From Stenopsyche tienmushanensis (lineage: Eukaryota > Arthropoda > Insecta > Trichoptera > Stenopsychidae): 64,000 nucleotides of DNA. Position numbers and translations under genes: made by a program. This document shows positions 23,067-33,908 of this stretch, in pieces. The notes under the pieces are model-generated. The model worked only from the letters and a program-made list of their open reading frames with translations, was not told the origin of the DNA and ran no database searches. The number at the start of each line of letters is the position of its first letter. Positions within the stretch are counted from its first letter, which is position 1. The stretch covers positions 3,038,001 to 3,102,000 of the forward strand of contig WACJ01000126.1 of assembly GCA_008973525.1 (NCBI GenBank), in the 5' to 3' direction.

Positions 23067-23078
23067 AGTTATCCAATA
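23067..23078 (+). repeat. right target-site duplication of the R1-like insertion
   Basis: AGTTATCCAATA, directly after the A-rich tail of the element. Confidence 0.85.
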
Positions 23079-23245
23079 TCACATTGTGATATTTATTCTC
23101 AATTTCTGGCATGCTAATTTCATTTGGTCGACCAATGCTATGTTCGTCTTGGTAGCTCGTACGGCCACGTTTAAACTCTGCCACCCAATATTTTACGGTT
23201 GTAAATGAAGAAACAGACTTCTCTAGAGTAGAATCTAGATTGGCT
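23067..23245 (-). pseudogene. mariner M2 transposase, N-terminal DNA-binding part
   Basis: The minus strand encodes STLEKSVSSFTTVKYWVAEF followed by KRGRTSYQDEHSIGRPNEIS, the second helix-turn-helix of mariner transposases with the GRP linker motif. It stops being alignable at MPEIENKYHNVILDN, where the R1-like element entered. Upstream of 23245 the start and terminal repeat are not found. Confidence 0.75.
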
Positions 23246-23449
23246 TTGATATTGATTTAGATTGATACTTTTAATAAAAATATTATATTTCTAATAAAAC
23301 TTAAAAATCATAAGAAAAAATATTTTTATCCTATATTAAAGTATGTGTATTCCATTCGTTCAATGCCTGTGGATCTTTTGGTCTGAACTATTGTATATTT
23401 CATTGAACAATTTGTATTCATAAATAACTTCTTCCACGAGGGATGTATT
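23246..23449. other. AT-rich, no feature seen
   Basis: No repeat or coding signal recognised. Confidence 0.4.
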
Positions 23450-24170
23450 TTAAGTGGAAGGACAAGTTAGATTTGATTTAATTTGGACGAAGTGTTTGGA
23501 CAAATTGTTTGGACGAATGGGGGTGATTGTTGTAGAAAGTTGCCTTTTTAACCCGCAACCCTCACGGCTTGGACGAAAAACAACCAATAACCTTCGACCG
23601 CACCGGAAATAAGTAAACTTGTTTTGTTTTGGGCTATTTTGGGCCTTCATTTCGGCTAATTTTGGCTCAGATCCTTTTAAATATCCCAAATCGACTATGT
23701 CAAAATTAGTTTCGCTGAAAATAGATCGACAGGAATCGCCTATTTATATCCGGTAAATTTAACCCAAGCGCGCGAATATTCAGATACATGCAGTTAAAAT
23801 AAAATAAGGCGCACCATAAAAGCGGATGAAGTCACTCCTCGGCGAAATCGCAAATATCCAGACTGGTTGTAACTCGGGATGGGATTTTGGCAATCTTGAG
23901 CAATTCCATAAAATTCTTGCGATTTCCACGTCGCTGCGGACTCCCATCAGGTGGAACATTTCTCTCCTGTCACCCACACCTGCGGCAAGGACAGAATGTC
24001 TGGATAAAGCGAAAAGGAATACGTCTTTGTCATTTAATATTACATAATTCCCTTGCTGAATGCGTATTTTGTCATAAATGGAACGTTTCGACAAAAGCTT
24101 CAGTCGTATAACTCTTCGGCTATTGCATTCGTGGATATCGTCCCATTTTACGCTCTCCATTAAGCGCACA
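23450..24170. other. repeat-free island with 129-codon minus-strand open frame
   Basis: Balanced composition. The frame 23780-24169 (minus) is the longest in the window that is not explained by a repeat. It contains KWDDIHECNSRRVIRLKLLS and IRIQQGNYVILNDKDVFLFA, which look protein-like, but I recognise no family. No AATAAA or clear splice sites frame it, and smaller plus frames overlap it. It could be conserved non-coding DNA that happens to be open. Confidence 0.25.
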
Positions 24171-24934
24171 CGTGGATATGTATGAGGATTGAATAATTCA
24201 GGTATGCAAACGGTAGAATTATGAAAATGAACACCGACGTTATGGGATTTACATTTTTTAAAAGCAATAACTGGGTTTGTAATTGTTTAAAGCCGGTTCT
24301 ATTGTCAGAAGAGCGCTTCAGCTCATGGAATGGCTCATGCTAATCGACACGATGAGGACGCATCCAAAGCTACCTACAGCTTCTTTGCTCTGAATATATA
24401 TGTAAAAGCAGAATATTTATATAAATTTGAATATCATCAGTGGATTGACTAACATCTGTATATTATTTAAGCTTTTTTCCTAAAGAAAACGAACCAATTA
24501 TACGGAAACAATAGACTTCTCAGGCGTAATTGTTAAATTTTCAACAAGAATTTAACGACAAATAGGCGTTGTTTGAAGCAGAATAACCTCGTTTCTATAT
24601 ATTTATGCCACCGATGGTTGCCCTACTTTTAACGCTTCATAAAGAATAACTCTTTCACAGTTCCGACCAAACAAAAAGCGTCACTTTTTTAAGAGTTAAT
24701 CCGTATTTATGTGCTGGGAGTGCCTTTTGTCCTTTAGATAACCATGTTTTGTTTTGAAGACGTCTGATTAAGAGACTCATTCCTCGTCTGCAGTAATCAA
24801 ATAATGAGGAAAATGCTACAATTCCGCTTTTTGTTGAAGCAACTGTCACTCGTTGTTCTGAGTAGCCTTATTTTCATATGATAAATTTATGCAGCAAACT
24901 TATCCCCGTGCAAATCAAGATTGGTATACTCAAA
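24171..24934. other. no gene recognised
   Basis: AT-rich unique DNA. The 64-codon minus frame 24655-24849 is unidentified. Confidence 0.35.
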
Positions 24935-25035
24935 TGAAAGGCCCCTCATCAACGGAGTCTCGCAGTTGTGGTCTCTCTCTGTCTGAAGTTATAAATAAAT
25001 ATCTTATTTCGTTCATCGAAAGCGATTACAGGACC
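24935..25035 (+). repeat. repeat family C, LTR-like end
   Basis: GAGTCTCGCAGTTGTGGTCT, a CT run and then TTATAAATAAATATC. The same arrangement lies at 62885-62935. The AATAAA placed after a CT-rich stretch suggests an LTR R region. Confidence 0.45.
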
Positions 25036-25089
25036 GAGTGCCGCTCGTAAGTATCATTTTTAGACATTTTGTCAAAAACAACTCACACA

Positions 25090-25140
25090 CAGGTTACAGT
25101 TATGAGCCTGCGGGAAGGACATCTTCCCATAGCCAAGGTT
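25090..25140 (-). repeat. hairpin-LTR family fragment, minus
   Basis: GCCTGCGGGAAGGACATCTT...CCATAGCC (25107-25133) is the reverse complement of the family hairpin, followed by CAAGGTTAT (reverse of ATAACCTTG). Confidence 0.55.
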
Positions 25141-25479
25141 ATTAGAATTGTGCGCGGGGATGCCATTTTGCCCACGTGACATTGTTAAAAATATTTATGA
25201 AATTAATTTTATATTGAAATACATTCGATCTAATATCATTTTTTGGCATGTTAATATTTTTTGTGTGCATAATGAACGTAATAAATTAAGGCTACATTCA
25301 TTTCGGCAGGAACATAATTTGCTATATTAACACTGACCCAAAACAATTCGACATTCGCTTATATTTTTTAATATAAAAGTAATGAAAAATAATGAAACTA
25401 AATACGTGCAGTCGAGTCGGAAAACGGAATGAAGAAGGTAACAAAGAGAATAAAGTTATATTAGCCGAAAGAATACATG

Positions 25480-25535
25480 TCTTAAGGCCAGTAGTTCTTA
25501 ACATTTTCGTAGGTAAGGAACGCTACTAAAAATCT
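25480..25535 (+). mobile_element. possible hAT-type end
   Basis: CCAGTAGTTCTTAACATTTT resembles CAGTGGTTCTTAACCTTTTT ends of hAT elements, followed by AGGTAAGGAACGCTAC. No partner end was found. Confidence 0.35.
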
Positions 25536-25699
25536 ATAAAAGTACACATTGGCTCAAAATGATTATTGATGTTTTATTTGACAATTAAAATTACATCATT
25601 ACAATAGACTGTAAGAATTCTGTTCGAATGAAATTGTTTTTTGATGCCAATCAAAGACATAAATTGCCATAAAAAAACAACAAAATTGCGGCTATTATT

Positions 25700-25790
25700 A
25701 GGTGTATCAATAAGTCCTAGCCGATTTTGATAGACGTCTGTTTGACTTCGATTTGTGTCTAGACATGATGAAGACAGCATCTCCGTAAGT
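25700..25790 (+). mobile_element. possible mariner 5' end, distinct TIR
   Basis: TTAGGTGTATCAATAAGTCC with TAGCCGATTTTGATAGACG looks like a mariner terminal repeat and leader. No transposase follows. Confidence 0.35.
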
Positions 25791-25957
25791 TTTTTTTAAG
25801 AACTTATGTTCAATAATATTAACGAGTTAAAAAATGTTTTGAGAGTAAAATGTCAAAGCCCACCAAAGCCACATAAGCCGCGAATGAAATTGAAATTTAC
25901 GCTGAAGTTTTACTATTACGACGTGTCAATATTTAAATTTTCAAAATTTAATTCGGG

Positions 25958-26205
25958 TAACAGAGAGATCTGGCTGCAGGAAGGACGACCTCCCGCAGTC
26001 AAGGCCAACCGACGCTCTTTTTGACTCCCGCCTCCTGCGCATCACTTCTCAACCGGCAACGGTCGGTATGCAGTTGCAATGTATCCGAAGGGCTACAAGA
26101 GATGGCGCTGTTAAAATGACACATTGCTCCTGAAGAGAGATGGAAGATGTTACTGTTAATCTGGCGAATTAAATCTGCTTAGATTAACAGCGCTTAAAAC
26201 CGGGC
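25958..26205 (-). mobile_element. LTR, hairpin-LTR family L1, minus copy
   Basis: The reverse complement follows the L1 block order: GCGCTGTTAATCTAAGCAGA, ACATCTTCCATCTCTCTTCA, TTTTAACAGCGCCATCTCTT, CATACCGACCGTTGCCGGTT, GGTTGGCCTTGACTGCGGGA, then the hairpin at 25972-26000 and AGATCTCTCTG. The TCGCTTCTTGCGCGTGCAC segment is deleted. It carries the 28-base insertion shared with 39433-39770, so the two form one subgroup. The AATAAA side is lost. Confidence 0.7.
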
Positions 26206-27443
26206 GAAATTAATTTTAGTTCAAATATGTGTCCATATAGAAACATATTGGATTGAATCTCGCATTAAATTTTCTTAATGTATTTTTGTTGCCACAGCTT
26301 TCAAAAGCTCTTGCATATAAAGAACATCAGACATACTCAGACGACTGTGTATTACATACACAGGATAAGAGTCCTTTGATGTGGTGTCTAAAGTACGGTT
26401 TTAATATTTGTAGTGGGTTGGCATAGGCGCCCCCAATCAGGACTCTGTTATTGCGGCAAAGTCGCATAAAAGATGCAGGCTTTTAATATTTTCATAGAAG
26501 ATAGAGAGAACTTTATGAGCGTAATTATTTAAGTATTCATTTGATGCGCTTTATACCCGGTGGCAGTAAATGTAGACTTAAATCCATCATTAACGAACAT
26601 AAGAGATAGTAGCCGGCGATTCGGGAGAGCACTTTGACGGCCATCAAAATTTCATAGATTCAGAGCGCGAATTTTCTATAGCTGAAATTCACGGATGGAG
26701 AAGTAGAAAAAACATAAAAAAACAATAAAACATTAAGGGTGAGTTCTCGGGAAATGGCCGGGGTGTAAAAACATAGTAATAATTCACAGCGCGTACGAGA
26801 TTGTTATACGTGCGGTTTGTTCTACACACAGTGACTTAGTTTAGATGAGAACGTAAGGCAGTGCCGCTCTCCGACACCACCTAAACCTTCTACACTACGC
26901 CTACAAATGAACGTGCCCAACCCACCACCCCCTATTAAAGCCTGCGCTAAATGAAAAATATTTTTTTCATGTATGTTTCATTTAAAAGTGTGCTTGAGTA
27001 AATACTGAAATTATGTTGCAACTGCTCATAACAAATATTAAATATAATTAACACTGCCAACAATACTTCAATCGAGTTCCAGCGCTACAACTTTAGCCAC
27101 GTCTACCAAAGTCCTAGCCATCTTTTATGGAAAGTAGACGAAGTTAATTTAATAATAATTAACGTAAACTACTTGTATATAAAAATCCAGATTTGTAGAT
27201 TTTTATTTAATACTGGTATGTACAATTATTCAGATCTCGAAAACTGTTATTAATATCTGCATAGTTAAATGTTTAGTAGACTATAATTTTTCTGATATAC
27301 ATTGTATATATACTGATTAAAAAAAATAGCTTTGTAGAAATGGGTGCAAAATTTCTGTCACTGCTTGGAATACTATAATATATATATTGGTTTAGGAAAT
27401 TAATTATTCTATTCTTATAACGATATAATTTTGGATAAAACGA
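26206..27443. other. no gene recognised
   Basis: AT-rich with a slightly GC-richer patch at 26590-26960. No repeat family found. Confidence 0.4.
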
Positions 27444-27610
27444 GGGTCATCTATAAAGTAAGGTTACAAGGGCTCTTGTGGTTAGGAGATTTTTTTTGCT
27501 GCGAAATTGGCGCGCCTAGTATAACGGTCAGTTTGTTTGGTCCCGCGTGTTTGTCAACCATTTTGTTTAGTCACAGTAAATTTGCAAAGCTTGCAAAACA
27601 ATGCCGCCAC
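27444..27610 (+). mobile_element. mariner M1, 5' end
   Basis: The terminal repeat GGGTCATCTATAAAGTAAGG, then TTACAAGGGCTCTTGTGG, GGTCAGTTTGTTTGGTCCCG, CATTTTGTTTAGTCACAGTA. It breaks off before the transposase start. It serves as the uninterrupted reference for the split copy at 60842-62770. Confidence 0.7.
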
Positions 27611-28046
27611 AAATATCTATATATATTATAAGAAACTTCTTTAGATATCAAATATATTCAGGGACTTGAGATCTTAAGCTTTTTTCTCATAAAATAAAGC
27701 CTTTTTGTAAATTGCATATCCTTTAACTCACATTCACAGCTTGTCGAAATTTGTACAGTATTTTACTTAAATGCTGTTAAATCTTAAGAAAAAAACATGC
27801 GCTTACAATGGATTGTTTAAAAAAAAATGCTTAAAATTTGTCCTAATTTAAATGTAACAATTTAGTTTGACATATTATAATTATAGTGGTTCATCATAGA
27901 CTGTAAAGTTGGCTAGCATTTTTTTCAGTTTTCAATGTTTCGTTGAGGTTTACTTTATCCATACAATAAAATAAAACCTAAGATATCGCATTATAAATAC
28001 GATATAATTCCATTTTCTGGTAATATTTGGATTTTATCTATATACG
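27611..28046. other. AT-rich, no feature seen
   Basis: Nothing recognisable. Confidence 0.4.
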
Positions 28047-28235
28047 AAGATCATCCAGAAAGTAAGGTATATGTTGTCGATTCTTCACATCATTACCATA
28101 AGCTTCTACGAGCTTCCGATGAATATTCGGTGACAGGAGCGCGCGACGACTTCTCCATCAGAAGAATTTACTGTGACTGAACAAAATGGCCGACACACAC
28201 GTGGGACCAAACATATTGACCGTTAAGATCCCTCC
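28047..28235 (-). mobile_element. mariner M1, internally deleted
   Basis: GATCATCCAGAAAGTAAGGT joins, after about 50 bases, the reverse complement of the 5' region (GAAGAATTTACTGTGACTGA, CAAAATGGCCGACACACACG, GACCAAACATATTGACCGTT). The transposase is gone. Confidence 0.65.
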
Positions 28236-28420
28236 TACATTCCAATTCTTTCTTTATTTTATTCCGTTTCTTTATTTTAGCCTTAGCTGAAACTAAAAAT
28301 CATAAAGATTTTTAATCTGTATGATTTTCACTATGTCCCGAGCTACAATAAATATTTTTTGAATAAAAGTAACAAAATGGCGTCGGTTCTAAGAAAAGTT
28401 TTTTGAAAAAAACATTTTTT

Positions 28421-28432
28421 ACAAATGTAAAA
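28421..28432 (+). repeat. left target-site duplication of the Jockey-like element
   Basis: ACAAATGTAAAA, identical to 29750-29761. Confidence 0.8.
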
Positions 28433-29749
28433 TTGCCTTCGATAAGGTCTGGCACGAAGGACTGCTGTACAAACTCCTCTCCGCCGGATTCCGCGACTCC
28501 ACAATCCGCATAATTGATAGTTACCTCTCCGAACGTTCTTTTCGCGCCAAAAATGTCTCCATCCTTTCAAATATCCGTCCCATATCCGCGGGTGTCCCCC
28601 AAGGATCCATTCTCGCCCCTATATTATTTTCCATATACACCAGCGATATTCCCAAATCCGATCATCCTTCTGATTCGATCGCTCTCTACGCGGACGACAC
28701 CGCCATAATGTCGCAGTCGACCGATATGAACTTGATTTGCAGGCGCTTGCAATCTCAATTAGACTTGCTAAGCGTCTGGAACTCTAGGTGGAGAATCACG
28801 GTAAATGCCAAAAAGAGCGCGGCGGTGCTGTTCGCCATGGGGTTGTCGAAGAAGAAAAAATCCCATCAAATTCCTCTCACCCTCCCATCAGGAACCATCC
28901 CATGGGTCAAACAGACCAAATACCTCGGAGCTATTTTCGACTCAAGACTCACCTGGGCTCCGCACATTGACAGTGTCACCAAAAAGCTCGCGGAGCCTTA
29001 GCCGCCTTAAAGCCCATCCTATGTATTAAGAGCAAGTTGTCCATCAGGAACAAATTGCTCTTATACAAATCCCTCATACGTCCCATCATGACCTACGCCT
29101 CTCCAGTCTGGGGATACCGGCAGAGCGACAATCGCAAATTAAAAACATTACAAAGCATTGCTATAAGACGAGCGTTTGGAGCTCCCTGGTATCTCCGGAA
29201 CTCCCAACTTCAATACGAAGCAAACATCCCTCCCATCAAAGATCACATTGAGTACCTTTCTACCAATTTCTTTGATTCCCTAAAAAAGGTACCAAATCCC
29301 ATCATAAATTCCCTATCTTCCTACTCGAGCAGCTTGAATCGCCGCCCGAAGGCGATAATTGGTCTTAAGATCACAAGGAACATACGCAGATTCCGATACC
29401 CAAAAAAGGGTATCGGTTAGTCTAAACTATAATTTTAAATAATTTTATTCTTGTAATCTTTTATAATTTTTCTTGTAATCTTTTATAATCTTTTATTATC
29501 TTTACACATATGTTCTTATTTTATTAGTCTATTTTATGTTTATATATTCTTTAGATGCATATTTTATTTATTTAATATTTTCTTTGTATATTTTTTTGTA
29601 TAACCTTTAAGATGCTATATTATATAACTTTTATCTGTACCATGTATAAAATAACAATTATGGTCATTAATGACCAACCCTGTAAATTCAGGGAGGCATT
29701 GGCCCTAAGGTCACAACCTCCAAAAAATAAAAAAAATAAAAAAAAATAA
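28433..29749 (+). mobile_element. Jockey-type non-LTR retrotransposon, 5'-truncated
   Basis: A 1.3-kb insertion flanked by perfect 12-bp direct repeats. It starts inside the reverse-transcriptase domain and ends with a 3' UTR of the Jockey kind (TAATGACC..., AAGGTCACAACCTCC) and an (AAAAAAT)n-type tail. The coding part is nearly open. 5' truncation during target-primed reverse transcription explains the missing ORF1, endonuclease and N-terminal RT. Codon composition is clearly GC-richer than the flanks. Confidence 0.85.
28435..29420 (+). pseudogene. Jockey-type ORF2: reverse transcriptase, C-terminal part
   Basis: In order: AFDKVWHEGLLYKLL (finger/palm, motif A-like FDKV; 28435), GVPQGSILAPILF (28591), the catalytic YADD (28687-28698), WNSRWRITVNAKKSA (about 28776), YLGAIFDSRLTWAPHI (about 28920) and KKLA. 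A one-base frameshift between about 28985 and 29000 then moves to the frame of 29037-29420. That frame carries LYKSLIRPIMTYASPVWGY and a C-terminal region ending in RRFRYPKKGIG and TAG. The frameshift is the only defect seen, so the copy is relatively young. All three RT motifs are intact, but no initiator or endonuclease is present, so it is inactive. Confidence 0.85.
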
Positions 29750-29761
29750 ACAAATGTAAAA
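29750..29761 (+). repeat. right target-site duplication of the Jockey-like element
   Basis: ACAAATGTAAAA after the A-rich tail. Confidence 0.8.
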
Positions 29762-29849
29762 AGTGGCTGGTGTGACCCAAAAGAATGAACCTGATTTTGA
29801 TTGCATCCATAATCATATATGTGTAAAATAAGTTTGTTAAATTTTCGAC

Positions 29850-29945
29850 CAATCGGTACGCGGACGAGAGGTACTCTCCATCGGAAGAATTTACTTTGAC
29901 TAAACAAAATGGCCGACAAAAACAGAGAAACAAAAACTATTCTCA
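29850..29945 (-). mobile_element. mariner M1 5'-region fragment
   Basis: CCATCGGAAGAATTTACTTT and ACAAAATGGCCGACAAAAAC match the M1 leader in reverse complement. Confidence 0.55.
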
Positions 29946-30039
29946 AACCTCAAGTGCCATTATAGCCTTAATTTTCAGATGATTCTCAATACTAATGAAG
30001 TGATGAAGTGTACGTCGATACTAATGAAGTGAAGAAATG

Positions 30040-31015
30040 ACTTCACGGTATTTGACCCGTCGAAATCTGGCTGTCTAGATAATCTACCTGGATTTTTTCT
30101 ATTGAAATGTGGTGATACCATATCAGTACCCATTGCTATTTTATTCTGTAAATCTCCCCATTCCAGCTTTATGGAAAAAAGCCTTTATTACATCAGTGCG
30201 TTAAAGCAATATTTTAGGCCTAGCTAACATAGTTTTCTTAGAGGTCGTTCGACTGTCTCCAATCTTACACTTTTCAATGACTTTCTGACTGAAACAATGC
30301 ACCAAGGAGCCCAGGCTGACGTAGTTTATACCGACTTGTTGAAGGCTTTTGATCGGATACGGCATGACATCCTTCTCAGTAAACTTTATAATATTGGAAT
30401 CAATGGTGATTTTTTGAGATGGTTTTCATCCTATATTGATAATAGAACTCAAGCTGTGGTCATGAACAATTATATCTCGGGGTGGGTTCATGTCCCTAGT
30501 GGTGTTCCCCAGGGTTCCTTGATTGGTCCTCTGTTGTTTGTAATATATTAATGTACATACTATAATATTGTGATGATCATTGCTTAGATCTTAATCCATC
30601 GAAATGCAGTGTAACCTTCTTGCGAAAGCGAAATCCCATACATTTTAAGTACCAATTGAAAAGATAATTATTACAAAGGAGCGATAGATTACGATACCTT
30701 GGAGTGTTACATGATTCGAAGCTATTATTCGATTCACATGTTAACTCTATTATTTCGAAATCTATGAAGGCCCTTGGGCTTATAATAAGAAGCTCTGGTG
30801 ATTTTTGTCAAGTGAAAACGCTGAAAATATTATACTGTATCCTTGTTCGAAGTCACTTGGAATACGCCTCTCAAATCAGGAATCCCTTCTACGTTGCATA
30901 TACATGTCGAATCAAAAACATCCAGAAAAAAAGTTCCTACGATTTATATGCTACCGTACGCATGACGAATACGATTTTAAATTTTGGATATTTGTCAACT
31001 AATAGATTGTGAAAT
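30040..31015 (+). pseudogene. non-LTR reverse transcriptase relic (Jockey/CR1-like)
   Basis: Decayed coding text in order: FDPSKSGCLDNLPGFFLLKC (about 30050), FLRGRSTVSNLTLFNDFLTE (about 30230), DVVYTDLLKAFDRIRHDILL (30310), GVPQGSLIGPLLFVIY (30498-30549), then a deletion that removes the YADD region. After it come LDLNPSKCSVTFLRKRNPI (about 30585), RYLGVLHDSKLLFDSHVNSI (30690) and LVRSHLEYASQIRNPF (30840). At least two stops and one deletion break it. It belongs to a different lineage from the element at 28433 (GAQADVVYTD.. type) and is older. No target duplication was identified. Confidence 0.75.
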
Positions 31016-32729
31016 TGTAAGAATTGTCATTGGATAGTTGATGCGGGTGACAGCAGATGTGGTAATTTAATAAGTTGGCGTAATTTGGGCTGGCAATTTG
31101 GTGTAATATTTTTTAAGTGCAATTGTTATTTAATATAAAATATAAAATTTTATGTTGTGACGTGAGACAAACCACGCTAACATTTTCTTGGCTTGTTTGA
31201 GTTGAAATACTTTTTGCAAAAAGTCTTCTAATAAAGTAAAAATTAAATTGGAATGCCGTGTTAGTATTTCAAGAACTTGAGTATGTCTTCATGAGTAACA
31301 AAAATAATTTCGCCACTGCGAAATATTGTTGGTTTTAATTAAACAAGTAGACGTTGATGGCTATCTTTTCACGGTCGTAAGGTTTTTAATTCTGGAAAAT
31401 TTCCAATCATTTAAGATAATGTCCCAAATACATTTGGGATAGTTCACGTTGAAAATTGAAACCCTACCCAATTAGAATAATTTAGCAGTCGGAGCTGGAA
31501 AATCACTCATGGAGGTCTCTCGAGATTGAAACGAGAAACCCAACGTTAACATTGTAGGGTTTTTTTTCCCTTTTAAAGAACAAACTAAAAATAAAGCGTA
31601 CAAAGCCAACCCCCAGATAAGAGCCCGAACAACGTCTCAAGGCTTTGTGTTGACAATCGATTTTGCGAATTTGAAAAATGCTTAAAATACGGTGTCGATG
31701 ATTAAAAAATATTTTTTTTAAACATTTCAAGGATTTGCTGCGTATAAAAATACCATCGATTCAGAAGTACTTTCGTCTGGGCACTGATTGAAAAGCTCCC
31801 GGGAGATTTCGCAATCTATCATGCCGTCTCAGAATGGTCTTAAATACTTTGAGATCTTTTCAAATTTGACCCAAAATTACAATCGTAAATCTTCTCTCAA
31901 AGTAATTTCCTTTATATGATGAAATATTTCGTTGGCCGTTAATGCATCATTTAAGTAGTTCGAGTCCACTTCTGCCTCAGTGGAATCACAATCACTTAAG
32001 TCGTTATAAAGCAATTTAATAAGATGAGCATCTTGAGACTGGACTTAATACAACGCTCTCATCAAAATGACCCTTCCTTCCCTTTTGTGGGATTATATAT
32101 AATAGGACGTTTCGGGAGACAAGCACCAAATTTCGATAAAACGCTTTGAATTTCACCCTTTTATTGCGGGACCTTTTCATACCCACTGGCCATATTCAAT
32201 TTTCAAAATAAATACACAGCGATTATCGATCCTTCAATATCAACATTCGGCATCGCCAAAGTTTTACGACGGACATTTTTTCAGTCGAAACGACGGTATA
32301 AATAATGCATATTATGAAATGGATAAATTTCACTTTGATACGCTCCAGGGCAAACGTATGAATTTCACAAAGGGGTGATGTTGAAAAAACCAAAGATATC
32401 ATCCCTAAGGGGCAAAAACATGGAGCACTAACCAGGTCAGTGGGAAAACAATGATGGATGCTTCTCCCGGCCACCTCTTGTGGGATAAGTCGCAAAGGTC
32501 CTATATGTGGTAAAGGACCGCTTTTTCATATCCTTTTCATTTTTTCCTTCATTTTCGCAGAACTTATGCGTGGTCCTTCGCCCTGCTATGCCGACTGTAA
32601 AAAAGCACGAGGAGACTTATCATTTATCTTGCCATTGTACAAAGAACAATTCGATAAAAGACAACCCTCTGAATTTTAATACAATTTTTTTTCAATAATA
32701 ATTCGGATTAATCAACATGTATGCATCAA
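31016..32729. other. no gene recognised
   Basis: AT-rich unique DNA. Frames at 31503-31730 and 32223-32495 (minus) and 32458-32679 (plus) are unidentified. A short GC-richer area is at 32440-32640. Confidence 0.35.
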
Positions 32730-32995
32730 ATAAAATATATATAATTTTTTTTTTAATAAAATGTAGAGCTGTTACAATTGCGAGAAAACGAATAATTACG
32801 CGTTGCGCAACAGAGGATGTACTTCTCGCCGTTCTTTCTTCAGTGATGAGTTTAAAACGATTCTTATCCAATGAAATAAATGTATTTCTAATGAAGAAAA
32901 CTATATAGAAGAATAAGATAGTCCATTTGTATTTTTATATATAACTAATAAATTTATACACGCAAAATTCCGGGTTATATTTGAATCACCCTCGT
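32730..32995 (+). mobile_element. mariner family M4, 3' end
   Basis: The plus strand carries a decayed transposase C-terminus (FFSDEFKTILIQ.NKCISNEE, about 32850-32890), which follows the mariner pattern GxKKLxxRWNKCIxxxGxY. The 3' UTR ends in the terminal repeat TTCCGGGTTATATTTGAATC|ACCCTCGTA. It is homologous to 59508-59680 in the opposite orientation. Confidence 0.6.
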
Positions 32996-33394
32996 ATATC
33001 GAGAAATTGATTAGATCATCACTAAGACATGTTGAAAATATCAAATTCTTGAGACATTTTTATATTGCACTTCAATCCATAGGGATAAAATTGGTCTATT
33101 GTTATGTTTAAAATCACAATATTAATATTTATTTATATTAAAACAACTGGTCTTATATAAAAATAGGGTTGCTGTGTAAGCCTGTCAATTTTCTGATTAG
33201 GAAGTAATAGATTTTACAAATTACAAATTACAGAACAGTACACGAGGCGTCATATAGGCGCCAGTCAAGGTTGTTAAAAAAAATCCTCCGAATGATAAGA
33301 GTAATACTTGTAGCTTAACTACGAAAAAAAACATCTGGTCTCAAAACAACACGAATAATATAGCATTGTCGATATATAAAAATAAGAGCCTATT
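32996..33394. other. no feature seen
   Basis: AT-rich sequence. Confidence 0.4.
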
Positions 33395-33540
33395 AAGAGT
33401 TGGGGTCCGACCAATAGTCTTGGCCGCGGAAATGCCTGATCTCTCCGCAACCGGCTTTTTTGATCTCGTAACTGTGGTTTTTATCTTGGTTTAGTAATAA
33501 AAGCCTGTATTCAACAGTCGTATTTGTTTTGCCCTCGTCT
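33395..33540 (+). mobile_element. hairpin-LTR family fragment with poly(A) signal
   Basis: GGTCCGACCAATAGTCTTGG, an imperfect hairpin (GCCGCGGA...TCTCCGCAACCGGC), then TTAGTAATAAAAGCCTGTAT. The order hairpin, then AATAAA, matches the family. Confidence 0.55.
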
Positions 33541-33728
33541 CTGCTTATCTCTTCTGCGAACCGATGATGGGTTTGGAAGTGTTTTATTGAAAATAAAAGA
33601 TATTGGTAAATATTTAATATATGAGAGACCTTTAGATTGAAAGAAAATTTTTAATGCGATATTTTGATTGTGGGAGAAAATGAATGATATCAGAACAATT
33701 CAATTTAGATTCATCAACATTCATTATA

Positions 33729-33908
33729 CACTCAACCTTTCTATAACGTCGAGATAGGAAGTACGCTATAAAAACAAGTCGCTATAGAAAGCTATGCACT
33801 CATACAAAATTTGTGACCAGTACGCATGAGAAAGCATTGATCTTATATTACCCATTAATTACATGAAAAATGCCGCAAACGAAGCGGTCGCTATAGGAGG
33901 GTTGACTG
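33729..33908. mobile_element. pogo-like MITE
   Basis: The element is flanked by TA. The left end is CACTCAACCTTTCTATAACG and the right end, CGCTATAGGAGGGTTGACTG, is its approximate inverted repeat. It is related to 39919-40093. The size (180 bp), CAG/CTG-type ends and TA target are those of pogo/Tigger-derived MITEs. Confidence 0.65.
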
